64,000 nucleotides of DNA from positions 1,116,001-1,180,000 of the forward strand of contig AGIQ01000001.1 in NCBI GenBank assembly GCA_000230935.2, read 5' to 3'. The notes beneath the pieces were generated by a model, which was given only the letters and a program-made list of their open reading frames with translations, was not told the DNA's origin and searched no databases. The translations under genes and the position numbers were made by a program. Positions 36,047 to 45,313 of this stretch are shown here, in pieces. Each line of letters starts with the position of its first letter. Within the stretch, counting starts at the first letter, position 1. Source of the stretch: Mycolicibacterium rhodesiae JS60 (GTDB lineage: Bacteria; Actinomycetota; Actinomycetes; Mycobacteriales; Mycobacteriaceae).

Positions 36047-39000
36047 CCTACAGCCCCACGGAATTGGCTCAGGCCCTTGGTCTTCCGACCCCCACCGACG
36101 AGCAGGCCGCGGTCATCGCCGCACCGCCGGGGCCGCTTGTCGTCATCGCCGGTGCCGGTGCGGGCAAGACCGAGACCATGGCCGCCCGGGTGGTGTGGTT
36201 GGTGGCCAACGGATTCGCCGATCCCGGCCAGGTCCTCGGCCTGACCTTCACCCGTAAGGCGGCCGGGCAGCTGCTGCGCAGGGTGCGGTCCCGATTGGCC
36301 CGGCTGGCCGGCCATCTCGGCGGTACCGCCCAGCAGGGTGCGCCGACGGTCAGCACCTATCACGCCTTCGCCGGCACGCTGCTGCGCGAGTTCGGCCCGC
36401 TGCTGCCGGTGGAGCCCGACGCCCGGCTGCTCAGCGAAACCGAGTTGTGGCAGCTGGCCTTCGAGGTGGTCAGCGGCTACCCGGGTCCGCTGGACACCGA
36501 GAAGGATCCCGCGGGCGTCACGGCGATGGTGCTCAAGCTCTCCGGTGAGTTGGCCGAGCACCTCGTCGACACCGACCAACTGCTGGACACCCACCTAGAA
36601 CTCGAGCGCCTGGTCCATCACCTGCCGGCCGGGCGCTACCAGCGTGACCGCGGCCCCAGTCAGTGGCTGTTGGCCATGCTGGCCACGCAGACCGAACGCA
36701 CCGCGCTGGTGCCGCTGATCGACGCGCTGCACGCCCGGATGCGCGCGGACAAGGTGATGGATTTCGGCTCGCAGATGTCGGCGGCGGCGCGGCTGGCCTC
36801 GGCCTGCCCGCAGGTGGGGGAGCAGCTGCGGGCCCGATTCCGGGTCGTCTTGCTCGACGAGTACCAGGACACCGGCCACGCCCAGCGGATCGCGCTGTCC
36901 TCGCTGTTCGGTGCCGGCGCCGACGAGGGTCTGGCACTGACCGCCGTCGGTGATCCGATCCAGTCCATCTACGGCTGGCGCGGGGCGTCGGCAACCAACC
37001 TGCCGCGCTTCACCACCGACTTCCCGCAACCCGACGGTTCACCGGCGCCCACCCTCGAACTGCGGACCAGCTGGCGCAACCCGCCGAGCACACTGCATGT
37101 CGCCAATGCCGTGTCGGCCGAAGCCCGCCGCCGGTCGGTGGCAGTGCGCGCGCTCAAGGCGCGCCCCGGTGCCGACCCGGGCACGGTGCGGTGCGCCCTG
37201 CTCAACAACGTTGCCGCCGAACGTGACTGGATCGCCGACCACATTGCCGAGCGGTACGCGGCGGCCGCGGCCGCCGGTGACGAGCCGCCGACCGCCGCGG
37301 TTCTGGTGCGCCGCAACGCCGATGCCGGCCCGATCGCCGAGGCGTTGACCGCACGCGGTGTTCCGGTGGAAGTGGTCGGTCTGGCCGGGCTGTTGTCCAT
37401 TCCGGAGGTCGCCGACGTGGTCGCGATGGTCCGGCTGGTCGCCGACCCGGCCGCCGGGGCGGCGGCCATGCGGGTGCTGACCGGCCCGCGCTGGCAGCTC
37501 GGCGCGCGTGACCTCGCGGCGCTATGGCGCCGCGCGGTCACGCTCGACGGCGCGCGGCCGGCGTCCGCCAGTGCCGAGCAGATCATCGCCTCGGCCGCGC
37601 CGGACGCCGACACCGCGAGCCTGGCCGACGCACTGGCCGATCCGGGCCCCGCGACGGCCTACTCGGTACAGGGTCATCGGCGCATCGTCGATCTGGCGGG
37701 CGAACTGGCAAGGCTGAGAATGCTTTTGGGTCACCCGGTCACCGAACTCGTCGGCGAGGTGCGTCGCGCCCTCGGCGTCGACGTCGAGGTTCGGGCCGCG
37801 CGGCCCGTCGCCGCCGGCTGGGCCGGTGCCGAGCACCTGGACCGCTTCGCCGACGTCGTCGCCGACTACGCGGCGCGCCCGCGCGCATCTGTCGAAGGCC
37901 TGCTGGCCTATCTCGACGCGGCCGAGGTCGTGGAGAACGGGTTGGCCCCCGCCGAAGTCAGCGTGGCGACCGGCCGGGTGCAGGTGTTGACCGTCCACTC
38001 CGCGAAAGGGCTGGAGTGGCAGGTGGTGGCCGTTCCGCACTTGTCCGCCAGGGTTTTTCCGTCGACCGCCGCCAAGCGCAGCTGGCTCACCGATCCCGCC
38101 GATCTGCCGCCGCTGCTGCGCGGTGACCGGGCGGCCGAAGGTCTGCATGGGGTTCCGGTCCTCGATACCACACAAGTCAACGATCGAAAAGCACTGTCCG
38201 ACACCATCATGGCGCACCGCAATCAGCTCGAGCAGCGCCGCCTCGACGAGGAACGCAGGCTGCTGTACGTGGCGATCACCCGCGCCGAGGACACCTTGCT
38301 GCTGTCCGGTCACCATTGGGGCGCCAGCGAAAGCAAACCCCGCGGGCCGTCGGACTTCCTGCACGAGATCAAAGACATCATCGACCGCGCGGCGAGCGCC
38401 GGTGAACCCTGCGGCGAAGTCGAACAGTGGGCCCCGCCCCCCGCCGACGGCGAGCGGAACCCGTTGCACGACAGCGTCCGTGAGGCGATCTGGCCCGCCG
38501 ACCCGCTCGGTAGGCGCCGCGCCGACATCGAGAACGGTGCCGCGCTGGTGCGCAATGCACTCGCCGGTGAGATCGAAGACACCGGCGAGGATCCCGAGTG
38601 CTGGACGGCCGACGTCGACGCGCTGCTGGCCGAAAGGTCCCGCATCGCCACACCGCCGCCGGCTGAACTGCCCGGCCAGCTGTCGGTCAGCGCGCTGGTC
38701 GAACTCGACCGCGACCCCACCGCGCTGCGCCGGCTGACCCGGCGGCTGCCGTCGCGCCCGGACCCGCACGCGATGCTGGGCACCGCCTTCCACGAGTGGG
38801 TGCAGCGGTTCTACGGTGCGGAGCGGCTCTTCGACCTCGACGACCTGCCCGGTGCCGTCGACGGCACGACCGGCGACACCGAAGAACTCGCCGATCTGCA
38901 AACCGCCTTCACCCGATCAGAATGGTCGGCGCGCACCCCGGTGGATGTGGAGGTGCCGTTCGAGATGGCGATCGGCGACACCGTCGTGCGCGGCCGCATC

Positions 39001-39276
39001 GACGCGGTGTTCGCCGACCCCGGTGGCGGTATGACCGTGGTCGACTGGAAGACGGGCGAACCACCGGCCGACGAGGACGCGAAACGGCATGCCGCCGTCC
39101 AGCTGGCGGTGTACCGGCTGGCCTGGGCGGCGCTCAAGGGCTGCCCGCCGGCAGAGGTGCGTGCGGCGTTCCACTATGTGCGGGCGAACACCACCGTGAG
39201 GCCGGAAAACCTGCCTGGCCCAGACGAATTGGTGGCGCTGCTGGCCCGCTCTAGTACTTCGGAGCGTTGCGCCTGA
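36043..39276 (+). CDS. adnB: AdnB subunit of the AdnAB helicase-nuclease
   Basis: A 1077-residue partner of AdnA. Walker A VIAGAGAGKTETMAARV near residue 30, motif II VVLLDEYQDTGHAQ, motif III GDPIQSIYGWRGA, motif V LTVHSAKGLEWQVV, motif VI YVAITRAEDTL. The C-terminal nuclease has VVDWKTGEPP with Asp/Lys, then QLAVYRLAW, the QxxxY motif. The start overlaps the adnA stop (ATGA), so the subunits are coupled. Its last 26 bases overlap the convergent DoxX gene, an unusually long overlap. Confidence 0.95.
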   Translation: MTYSPTELAQALGLPTPTDEQAAVIAAPPGPLVVIAGAGAGKTETMAARVVWLVANGFADPGQVLGLTFTRKAAGQLLRRVRSRLARLAGHLGGTAQQGAPTVSTYHAFAGTLLREFGPLLPVEPDARLLSETELWQLAFEVVSGYPGPLDTEKDPAGVTAMVLKLSGELAEHLVDTDQLLDTHLELERLVHHLPAGRYQRDRGPSQWLLAMLATQTERTALVPLIDALHARMRADKVMDFGSQMSAAARLASACPQVGEQLRARFRVVLLDEYQDTGHAQRIALSSLFGAGADEGLALTAVGDPIQSIYGWRGASATNLPRFTTDFPQPDGSPAPTLELRTSWRNPPSTLHVANAVSAEARRRSVAVRALKARPGADPGTVRCALLNNVAAERDWIADHIAERYAAAAAAGDEPPTAAVLVRRNADAGPIAEALTARGVPVEVVGLAGLLSIPEVADVVAMVRLVADPAAGAAAMRVLTGPRWQLGARDLAALWRRAVTLDGARPASASAEQIIASAAPDADTASLADALADPGPATAYSVQGHRRIVDLAGELARLRMLLGHPVTELVGEVRRALGVDVEVRAARPVAAGWAGAEHLDRFADVVADYAARPRASVEGLLAYLDAAEVVENGLAPAEVSVATGRVQVLTVHSAKGLEWQVVAVPHLSARVFPSTAAKRSWLTDPADLPPLLRGDRAAEGLHGVPVLDTTQVNDRKALSDTIMAHRNQLEQRRLDEERRLLYVAITRAEDTLLLSGHHWGASESKPRGPSDFLHEIKDIIDRAASAGEPCGEVEQWAPPPADGERNPLHDSVREAIWPADPLGRRRADIENGAALVRNALAGEIEDTGEDPECWTADVDALLAERSRIATPPPAELPGQLSVSALVELDRDPTALRRLTRRLPSRPDPHAMLGTAFHEWVQRFYGAERLFDLDDLPGAVDGTTGDTEELADLQTAFTRSEWSARTPVDVEVPFEMAIGDTVVRGRIDAVFADPGGGMTVVDWKTGEPPADEDAKRHAAVQLAVYRLAWAALKGCPPAEVRAAFHYVRANTTVRPENLPGPDELVALLARSSTSERCA

Positions 39277-39661
39277 TCGCGATGGCCTGGGTGATCATCG
39301 GCACCTGCAGCGGCAGCCGGGCCAGCGCGAGGAGCTTCATCGGCAACGGCTTGTCCTTCCACAGCCGGACCATGTTGACGTTGGCGGGGAACACCGCCAG
39401 AAACAGCGCGATCGCGAACAGAGCGCCGGCGCGTCGGGTCCGCGGCAGCAGCAGCATGGTGCCGATGCCGACCTCGGCCACGCCGGAGGCGTAGGTGTAG
39501 AACCGGGCGTCGCCGGGAAGTTCGGCGGGCACGATGTCATCGAAGGGCTTGGGCGCCACAAAATGCCCGACACCGATGCCGATGAGCATCAGTGCGGTCC
39601 GGTAGGCGGGCAGCTGGCTGGCCCTGCGTGGGGGTTCGAGTTCGGTAGTCGTCGTCGGCAT
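39251..39661 (-). CDS. DoxX-family membrane protein
   Basis: A 136-residue four-helix membrane protein. The pattern YRTALMLIGIGVGHFVAPKPFDDIVP, followed by ASGVAEVGIGTMLLLPRTRRAGAL and FPANVNMVRLW, is that of the DoxX/DoxD-like family. In other mycobacteria a DoxX protein takes part in a membrane oxidoreductase complex, but this copy has no known partner nearby. It starts at ATG 39661 and ends inside adnB on the opposite strand. Confidence 0.85.
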   Translation of the reverse strand: MPTTTTELEPPRRASQLPAYRTALMLIGIGVGHFVAPKPFDDIVPAELPGDARFYTYASGVAEVGIGTMLLLPRTRRAGALFAIALFLAVFPANVNMVRLWKDKPLPMKLLALARLPLQVPMITQAIAIRRNAPKY

Positions 39662-39742
39662 GGGTACATAATGCTGGAGTGGTGGCGCTCAAGACGAGAG
39701 GGTTGGCACCCCAGGCGACAGGGTGCACGATGACGGAGTCGC

Positions 39743-40816
39743 GTGGCCAAGGGTAGGTTGCGGCGCAGGCTCGAGGCGATCGACGAGAACCTGGCGGCCA
39801 AGCCGGACAGCGCGCTCGTCGACTATCTGCATATCCCGGAGAAGTTCGTCAGCCCGGGCCGTCGCATCGCCCGCCGGCTGATCTACGCCCTGACGGCGCT
39901 GTTCGCCGCGGTGATCATCGTCTACCTCGACCGGGACGGCTATCGCGACGTCCGCGACGGGCCGCTGACCTTCCTGGACTGCCTGTACTACGCCACGGTG
40001 TCGCTGTCGACCACCGGCTACGGCGACATCACGCCCTACACCGAGACCGCACGCCTGGTGAACGTCCTGGTCATCACGCCGTTGCGGGTGGCGTTCCTGA
40101 TCGTGTTGGTCGGTACCACCGTCGAAACCCTGACCACGGCGTCGCGGCAGGCTCTCAAGATCCAGCGTTGGAGGAACAGCGTGCGCAACCACACCGTCGT
40201 CATCGGTTACGGGACGAAGGGCAGGACGGCGGTGGCCGCGATGATCGGCGACGGCGTCGCGCCCGCCGACATCGTCGTCGTCGACACCGACCAGGCCTCA
40301 CTGGACCGGGCCAACGCCGCCGGACTGGTCACCGTGCGCGGTGACGCCAACAAGTCCGATGTACTGCGGCTGGCCGGCGCCCAGCACGCCAATTCGATCA
40401 TCGTCGCCACCAACAGCGACCCGACCGCGGTGCTGGTCACCTTGACCGCGCGGGAGCTGGCGCCGAAAGCCAAGATCATCGCCTCGGTCCGGGAGGCCGA
40501 GAACCAGCACCTGCTGCGCCAGTCGGGCGCCGATTCAGTGGTGGTGTCCTCGGAGACCGCGGGCCGTCTGCTCGGCATCGCCACCAGCGCCCCCAGCGTG
40601 GTGGAAATGATCGAGGACCTGCTGACACCGGACGCCGGTTTCGCGATCGCCGAGCGGGAGGTCGAGCACAAGGAGGTCGGCGGTTCCCCGCGGCACCTGC
40701 CCGACATCGTCCTGGGGGTGATGCGCGACGGCAAGCTGCTGCGCGTCGACGACCCCATTGTCGACGCGCTGGAGACCACCGACCGGCTGCTCTACGTCCG
40801 CAGCGCCGGAGACTGA
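39743..40816 (+). CDS. Two-helix potassium channel with RCK/TrkA-N domain
   Basis: A 357-residue ion channel, equivalent to Rv3200c. The first transmembrane helix (about 46-64) is followed by the pore with selectivity filter TTGYGD (about 90-95) and the second helix. The cytoplasmic part starts with a Rossmann-type RCK domain (HTVVIGYGTKGRTAVAAM) and ends with a TrkA-C-like domain. The structure is that of a homotetrameric ligand-gated K+ channel. The start is GTG 39743. nudC follows 4 bases after the stop. Confidence 0.92.
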   Translation: MAKGRLRRRLEAIDENLAAKPDSALVDYLHIPEKFVSPGRRIARRLIYALTALFAAVIIVYLDRDGYRDVRDGPLTFLDCLYYATVSLSTTGYGDITPYTETARLVNVLVITPLRVAFLIVLVGTTVETLTTASRQALKIQRWRNSVRNHTVVIGYGTKGRTAVAAMIGDGVAPADIVVVDTDQASLDRANAAGLVTVRGDANKSDVLRLAGAQHANSIIVATNSDPTAVLVTLTARELAPKAKIIASVREAENQHLLRQSGADSVVVSSETAGRLLGIATSAPSVVEMIEDLLTPDAGFAIAEREVEHKEVGGSPRHLPDIVLGVMRDGKLLRVDDPIVDALETTDRLLYVRSAGD

Positions 40817-40820
40817 CGGC

Positions 40821-41738
40821 GTGACATTCCGACTGCGCAACGTTCCGCTGCTGTCCCGGGTGGGCGCCGACCGTGCCGACCATCTGCGCACCGACGTCGA
40901 CGCCGCGATCGCCGGCTGGGCCGATGCCGCGGTGCTGCGAGTCGACCACCGCAACCAGGTGATGATCGCCGGCGGCCGGGTGCTGCTGGGGCCGGCGGCC
41001 AAGCTCGGCGACAAGCCGCCGCGCGATGCGGTGTTCCTGGGCCGGCTGGCCGACGACCGCCACGTGTGGGCGGTGCGTGCCGCGCTGGAAGCCCCCGAGG
41101 ACGGCGCCGAGGCCGAGGTTTCCGATCTGCGCCGCGGCGGCCAGGTGTTCGACGACGTCAGTGCCCAGCTGGTGGCCTCGGCGCTGGCCCTGCTGAACTG
41201 GCACGACCAATCCCGGTACAGCCCACTCGACGGCTCGCCGACCAAGCCGGCCAAGGGCGGCTGGTCGCGGGTGAACCCGCTGACCGCCCACGAGGAATTC
41301 CCGCGCATCGATCCGGCCATCATCGTGTTGATTCACGACGGCCATGACCGCGCGGTGCTGGCCCGCCAGACGGTGTGGCCGCAGCGGCTGTTCTCGTTGC
41401 TCGCCGGATTCGTCGAGGCGGGGGAGTCGTTCGAGTCGTGCGTGGTGCGCGAGGTCGCCGAGGAGGTCGGCCTGTCCGTCACCGACGTCGAATACCTGGG
41501 CAGTCAGCCGTGGCCGTTCCCGCGATCATTGATGGTCGGTTTCCACGCGATCGGCGATCCCGAGCAGGAGTTCGTCTTTCACGACGGCGAGATCGCCGAG
41601 GCGGCCTGGTTCACCCGGGCCGAGGTGCGCGAGGCACTCGAACACGGCGACTGGAACAGCGAGTCGTCGTCGCGGCTGCTGCTGCCGGGATCGATCTCGA
41701 TCGCCCGGGAGATCATCGAGTCCTGGGCCCATTCCTGA
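40821..41738 (+). CDS. nudC: NAD-cap/NADH pyrophosphatase NudC
   Basis: A 305-residue Nudix hydrolase, equivalent to Rv3199c. The Nudix box is GFVEAGESFESCVVREVAEEVG, in positions around 190-212, followed by the SQPWPFPRS motif that marks the NADH-specific NudC group. The zinc-ribbon Cys residues of E. coli NudC are missing between the N-terminal and Nudix domains. NudC hydrolyses NADH and removes NAD caps from RNA, and in mycobacteria it also degrades isoniazid-NAD adducts. The start is GTG 40821, 4 bases after the channel gene. Confidence 0.93.
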   Translation: MTFRLRNVPLLSRVGADRADHLRTDVDAAIAGWADAAVLRVDHRNQVMIAGGRVLLGPAAKLGDKPPRDAVFLGRLADDRHVWAVRAALEAPEDGAEAEVSDLRRGGQVFDDVSAQLVASALALLNWHDQSRYSPLDGSPTKPAKGGWSRVNPLTAHEEFPRIDPAIIVLIHDGHDRAVLARQTVWPQRLFSLLAGFVEAGESFESCVVREVAEEVGLSVTDVEYLGSQPWPFPRSLMVGFHAIGDPEQEFVFHDGEIAEAAWFTRAEVREALEHGDWNSESSSRLLLPGSISIAREIIESWAHS

Positions 41739-41859
41739 TCGCGCCCAAACCGACATACGGCAGAGAAGCGCGAGAAGAACTCGACATTTCGTCGACCTCG
41801 GCGCGCGCTTACGGACGTGACCAGGGTGCTGACCCACGACTCCGGTGACGTGGTCGAGT

Positions 41860-44800
41860 TCAACGAACTGGCGCAATTCCTGGGGCCGATTCGGCTCGGC
41901 GCGATGCCTCCTGGGCCAGGTGTAGGCGCGAAGCCAGGCCGAGCTTCGTGTACACGTGCGTCAGGTGCGTCTGCACCGTGCGATGCGACACGAACAGCCG
42001 TGCGGCGATGTCTTTGTTTCCCAAGCCTTCCCCCACCAACCGCACCACGTTGAGTTCGGTCGGTGTCAGCGAGGCCCACCCGCTCGGGGGTCGTTTGCGC
42101 GTTCCCCGGCCGCGCTGTGCATAGGCAATCGCCTCTGCGATGGGCATCGCGGCGCCTTCGGCCCATGCTGCGTCAAAGTCGTTATCACCCAATCCATCAC
42201 GCAACGCAACCACATTCGCCTCATGGTCAGCGTCGTAGATCTTGAACCGCACGGCCCCGGTTCTGCCACGCGCGGCTTCGGCTGCTCCGCAGAGCCTTGT
42301 CGCCTCGCGTTGGCTGCCATCCGCGCCCAGCACACGTGCGAGGCATTCCAGCACGTCGGGCACCACCAGGTGTGCCTGCACCTCTGCCGCAGAGCCGAGC
42401 GCCCCGTGGGCATACCGTTCGGCCGCACTGACGTTCATTTCTGCCAGGGCAACCCGAGCGCGCGTCATCAGCGCCTGGGCCAGCCCCCAGCCGGTGGTCA
42501 TCGACGCGGCTGTCTCGGACCACTGGTGCGCCTCCGCCAGCTCGCCTCGGCCCAGCGCGGCCTCGGCCATCGGGTAATACGCCCAATGCGCCATGAGCTG
42601 CGGCGGCGCGAACGTCAACTGTTCTCGCGCGGTGGCGCCGGATTCAGCTGCCGACTCCAACTCGGCAAAGGACAGACCACCCACGGCAATACCGCCTATA
42701 CGCAGGCCGGAGTAAAAGCTTCCCAATTCGTCGGCAAGCCCTTCGCTGGCTTTTGTCGTTGCGCGGTAACCGGTTTCATCGCCCTGGTAGCTCATCGCGA
42801 AGGTGAGTCCGAGCAAACTGGTCAATCGGAAGGTGAGGTCGCCGGTATCCTCGGCCTCGGATCGGACCGCCTTCAGCAGCGACGTCGCCACCTTCAGATC
42901 ACCCTTGAGCAGGTACGCCCAGCCAAGCCATGCGTTACACGCGCGCGCGACGAACCGGTCGCCGATCGACTCGGCGATGTTGCGTCCTTCTTCGGCGGCA
43001 GCGCCGGCTCGCACGGGGTCGCCTGTCACGTTCGCGATGTATGCCTGCCAAGCCAGCATCTGAGCGTGCAGCCAGCCATGGCCGAGTTCACGCGCGAGTT
43101 CGGATGCCTCGGAGAAGTACGGCTGCGCGGCGTTCTCGTCGAACCCCACGACGATGGCTCGCGCCACCAGCGCCCTGACCAACAAGGCTGGATCCCCAAG
43201 CTCACGCGCGGTCGCCAGGGCGTGATCCACCTCAGCGACCCGGCCGGGGAGGCCGGCCCAGAACTCGAGGAAGGCGCGGTCGGCTACCGCACGCACACCC
43301 ACCATCGGTGCCACATCCGACCCGTGATCCCTCTGGTCGTCCGATACGGCTTCGAACCATGCGAGGGCCTCCTTGATGTGGCCGCGGGCCAGCCAAAATC
43401 GACACAACGCCGAGGCCAACGTCAGAGCGCCGGTGGTATCAGAACGCTCGCGGCTCCAGGTGAAGGCCGAACGAAAGTTGTCGATGTCTCGGTCTGTGCG
43501 TACGAGAACATCCCCCTGGTCAGTTCGCGTCGCATCCTCGCACTCGGCGGCCATCGCCGTGAAATGGTTCTGGTGGCGGGTGCGCACAGCGTTAGCCTCC
43601 GAGGAGTCGCCGAGCTTCTCCAACCCGTACTGGCGCACCGTCTCCAGCATCCGGTATCGCGTACGGTCACCCATCTCTTCAGCCACGACGAGCGACTTGT
43701 CCACCAGCAGGGTGAGTAGGTCGAGGATCTGGTGTCGCTCCAGGGTCTCGTCGCTGCACACCGTCTGAACGGCGGCGAGGTCGAATCCCCCGACGAACAC
43801 CGCGAGGCGGCGAAAGAGCACCCGCTCAGGCTCGGTCAGCAGTGCGTGAGACCAGTCGACCGATGCACGCAGTGTCTGCTGTCGGCGCACCGCGGTGCGC
43901 GAACCCCCGGTGAGCAGGCGGAACCGGTCATGGAGGCTCTCGCTGATTTCGGCGATCGATAATGCCCGTGTTCGCGCCGCCGCCAGCTCGATCGCCAGCG
44001 GCATGCCGTCGAGCCGGCGGCAGATCTCGGTCACCGCAGCGGCGTTGTCGTCGGTCATCCGAAAATCAGGCCGCACCAGGCGGGCGCGGTCGACGAAAAG
44101 CTCGATCGCCTCGTCGGTCAGCGACAGCGACGGGATCCGCCACGTCACCTCTCCCGCCAGCCCGATCGGCTCCCGGCTGGTGGCCAACGTCGTCACCGCG
44201 GGGCAGCCGTCGACCACGGCGTGGGTCAATGCCGCGCACGCGTCGAGGAGGTGCTCGCAGTTGTCGAGCACGATCAACAGGCGGCGCTCACCGAGGTATC
44301 GGACGATCGTGTCCGTCGCCGAGCGGTCGGGCTGGTCCGGCAGGCCCAGCACGCGAGCCAAGGCAACCGAAACCAGCTCAGGGTCGGTGATCGGTGCGAG
44401 GTCGACATACCGGACGTCGTAACCAAGTTCGCCGGCGACTTGGATCGCCAGCCGTGTCTTACCCGAACCACCGGCACCGGTGAGGGTCACCAGACGGTTG
44501 CTCGCAACGATGTCGCGCAGCTCGTCGATCTGTCCTCGACGCCCGACAAAGCTCGTTAACTGCGCCGGAAGGCGCTGCACGCCAGGGGTTGTCGATGTTC
44601 GCAACGGTGGGAACTCGCTGCGTACGTCGGGGTGACACAGCTGCACCACCCGCTCTGGTCGCGGCAGCCCTCGCAATGCATGCGGGCCAAGGTCGCTCAA
44701 CCACGCACCGTCGGGCAGATGGTCGACGACCATAGCCTCGGTCACCCCCGACAGCACGGTCTGCCCCCCATGCGCCAGATCACGCAGCCGCGCCGTCCGG

Positions 44801-45135
44801 TTGATGGTCGGTCCGATGTAGTTGCCTTCGTCACGCAATTGAATCTCGCCGGTATGCAGGCCGATCCGCAGCCGGATCGGCACCAGCGTGGCGCGCTGCA
44901 AGTCCAACGCACAGTTCACCGCTTCGCTGGCGCGCGCGAATGCCAACACAAAACTGTCGCCCTCACCCTGCTCGACCGGACGCACACCGCTGTGGATGGC
45001 ACTGACGTCCGCGAGCACCGAATCCAGCCGGGCGATCGCAGCCGTCATCTCCTCAGGCTGGTTCTCCCATAACTGCGTCGAGCGCTCGACGTCGGCCAAC
45101 AACAACGTCACCGTGCCAGTCGGCAATTCGCTCAC
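41860..45135 (-). CDS. Cyclase-homology / ATPase / TPR / LuxR multi-domain regulator
   Basis: A protein of about 1091 residues of the group that includes Rv0386, Rv1358 and Rv2488c. Domains: class III adenylyl-cyclase-like (LPTGTVTLLLADVERST, then NYIGPTINRTARLRDLA), an AAA/STAND ATPase with Walker A TLTGAGGSGKTRLA and Walker B LLIVLDNCEHLL, a long TPR-like helical repeat part, and a C-terminal LuxR helix-turn-helix (LTPTELNVVRLVGEGLGNKDIAARLFVSHRTVQTH...). In the cyclase part the substrate Lys position has Glu (VEQGEGDSF), so cyclase activity is doubtful. GTG 45135 is chosen from the family N-terminus; ATG 45165 is also in frame. Divergent from the P450 gene. Confidence 0.88.
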   Translation of the reverse strand: MSELPTGTVTLLLADVERSTQLWENQPEEMTAAIARLDSVLADVSAIHSGVRPVEQGEGDSFVLAFARASEAVNCALDLQRATLVPIRLRIGLHTGEIQLRDEGNYIGPTINRTARLRDLAHGGQTVLSGVTEAMVVDHLPDGAWLSDLGPHALRGLPRPERVVQLCHPDVRSEFPPLRTSTTPGVQRLPAQLTSFVGRRGQIDELRDIVASNRLVTLTGAGGSGKTRLAIQVAGELGYDVRYVDLAPITDPELVSVALARVLGLPDQPDRSATDTIVRYLGERRLLIVLDNCEHLLDACAALTHAVVDGCPAVTTLATSREPIGLAGEVTWRIPSLSLTDEAIELFVDRARLVRPDFRMTDDNAAAVTEICRRLDGMPLAIELAAARTRALSIAEISESLHDRFRLLTGGSRTAVRRQQTLRASVDWSHALLTEPERVLFRRLAVFVGGFDLAAVQTVCSDETLERHQILDLLTLLVDKSLVVAEEMGDRTRYRMLETVRQYGLEKLGDSSEANAVRTRHQNHFTAMAAECEDATRTDQGDVLVRTDRDIDNFRSAFTWSRERSDTTGALTLASALCRFWLARGHIKEALAWFEAVSDDQRDHGSDVAPMVGVRAVADRAFLEFWAGLPGRVAEVDHALATARELGDPALLVRALVARAIVVGFDENAAQPYFSEASELARELGHGWLHAQMLAWQAYIANVTGDPVRAGAAAEEGRNIAESIGDRFVARACNAWLGWAYLLKGDLKVATSLLKAVRSEAEDTGDLTFRLTSLLGLTFAMSYQGDETGYRATTKASEGLADELGSFYSGLRIGGIAVGGLSFAELESAAESGATAREQLTFAPPQLMAHWAYYPMAEAALGRGELAEAHQWSETAASMTTGWGLAQALMTRARVALAEMNVSAAERYAHGALGSAAEVQAHLVVPDVLECLARVLGADGSQREATRLCGAAEAARGRTGAVRFKIYDADHEANVVALRDGLGDNDFDAAWAEGAAMPIAEAIAYAQRGRGTRKRPPSGWASLTPTELNVVRLVGEGLGNKDIAARLFVSHRTVQTHLTHVYTKLGLASRLHLAQEASRRAESAPGIAPVR

Positions 45136-45313
45136 GCCAGGCTCGCTTCGCTCAGTTCGGATCATGTTAGCCAGCGTGCAGCTACCGCGTAGGTCAAAAC
45201 ATCAGCGCATGCGCGTATTTCTACGACCCCCACACCGGATAGATGCGTGCTGCGACCGATGGTCTGGCGCCAGCACCGACGGATAGTCGACTCAACCCGA
45301 TAGGAGGAACACC

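Noticed and set aside
41956..43719. A 587-codon plus-strand frame inside the cyclase/LuxR gene
   Set aside because: The minus-strand gene has complete domains from end to end; the opposite frame has no recognisable motif.
42000..45135. Active adenylate cyclase
   Set aside because: The substrate Lys position is Glu, so I do not claim cAMP production.
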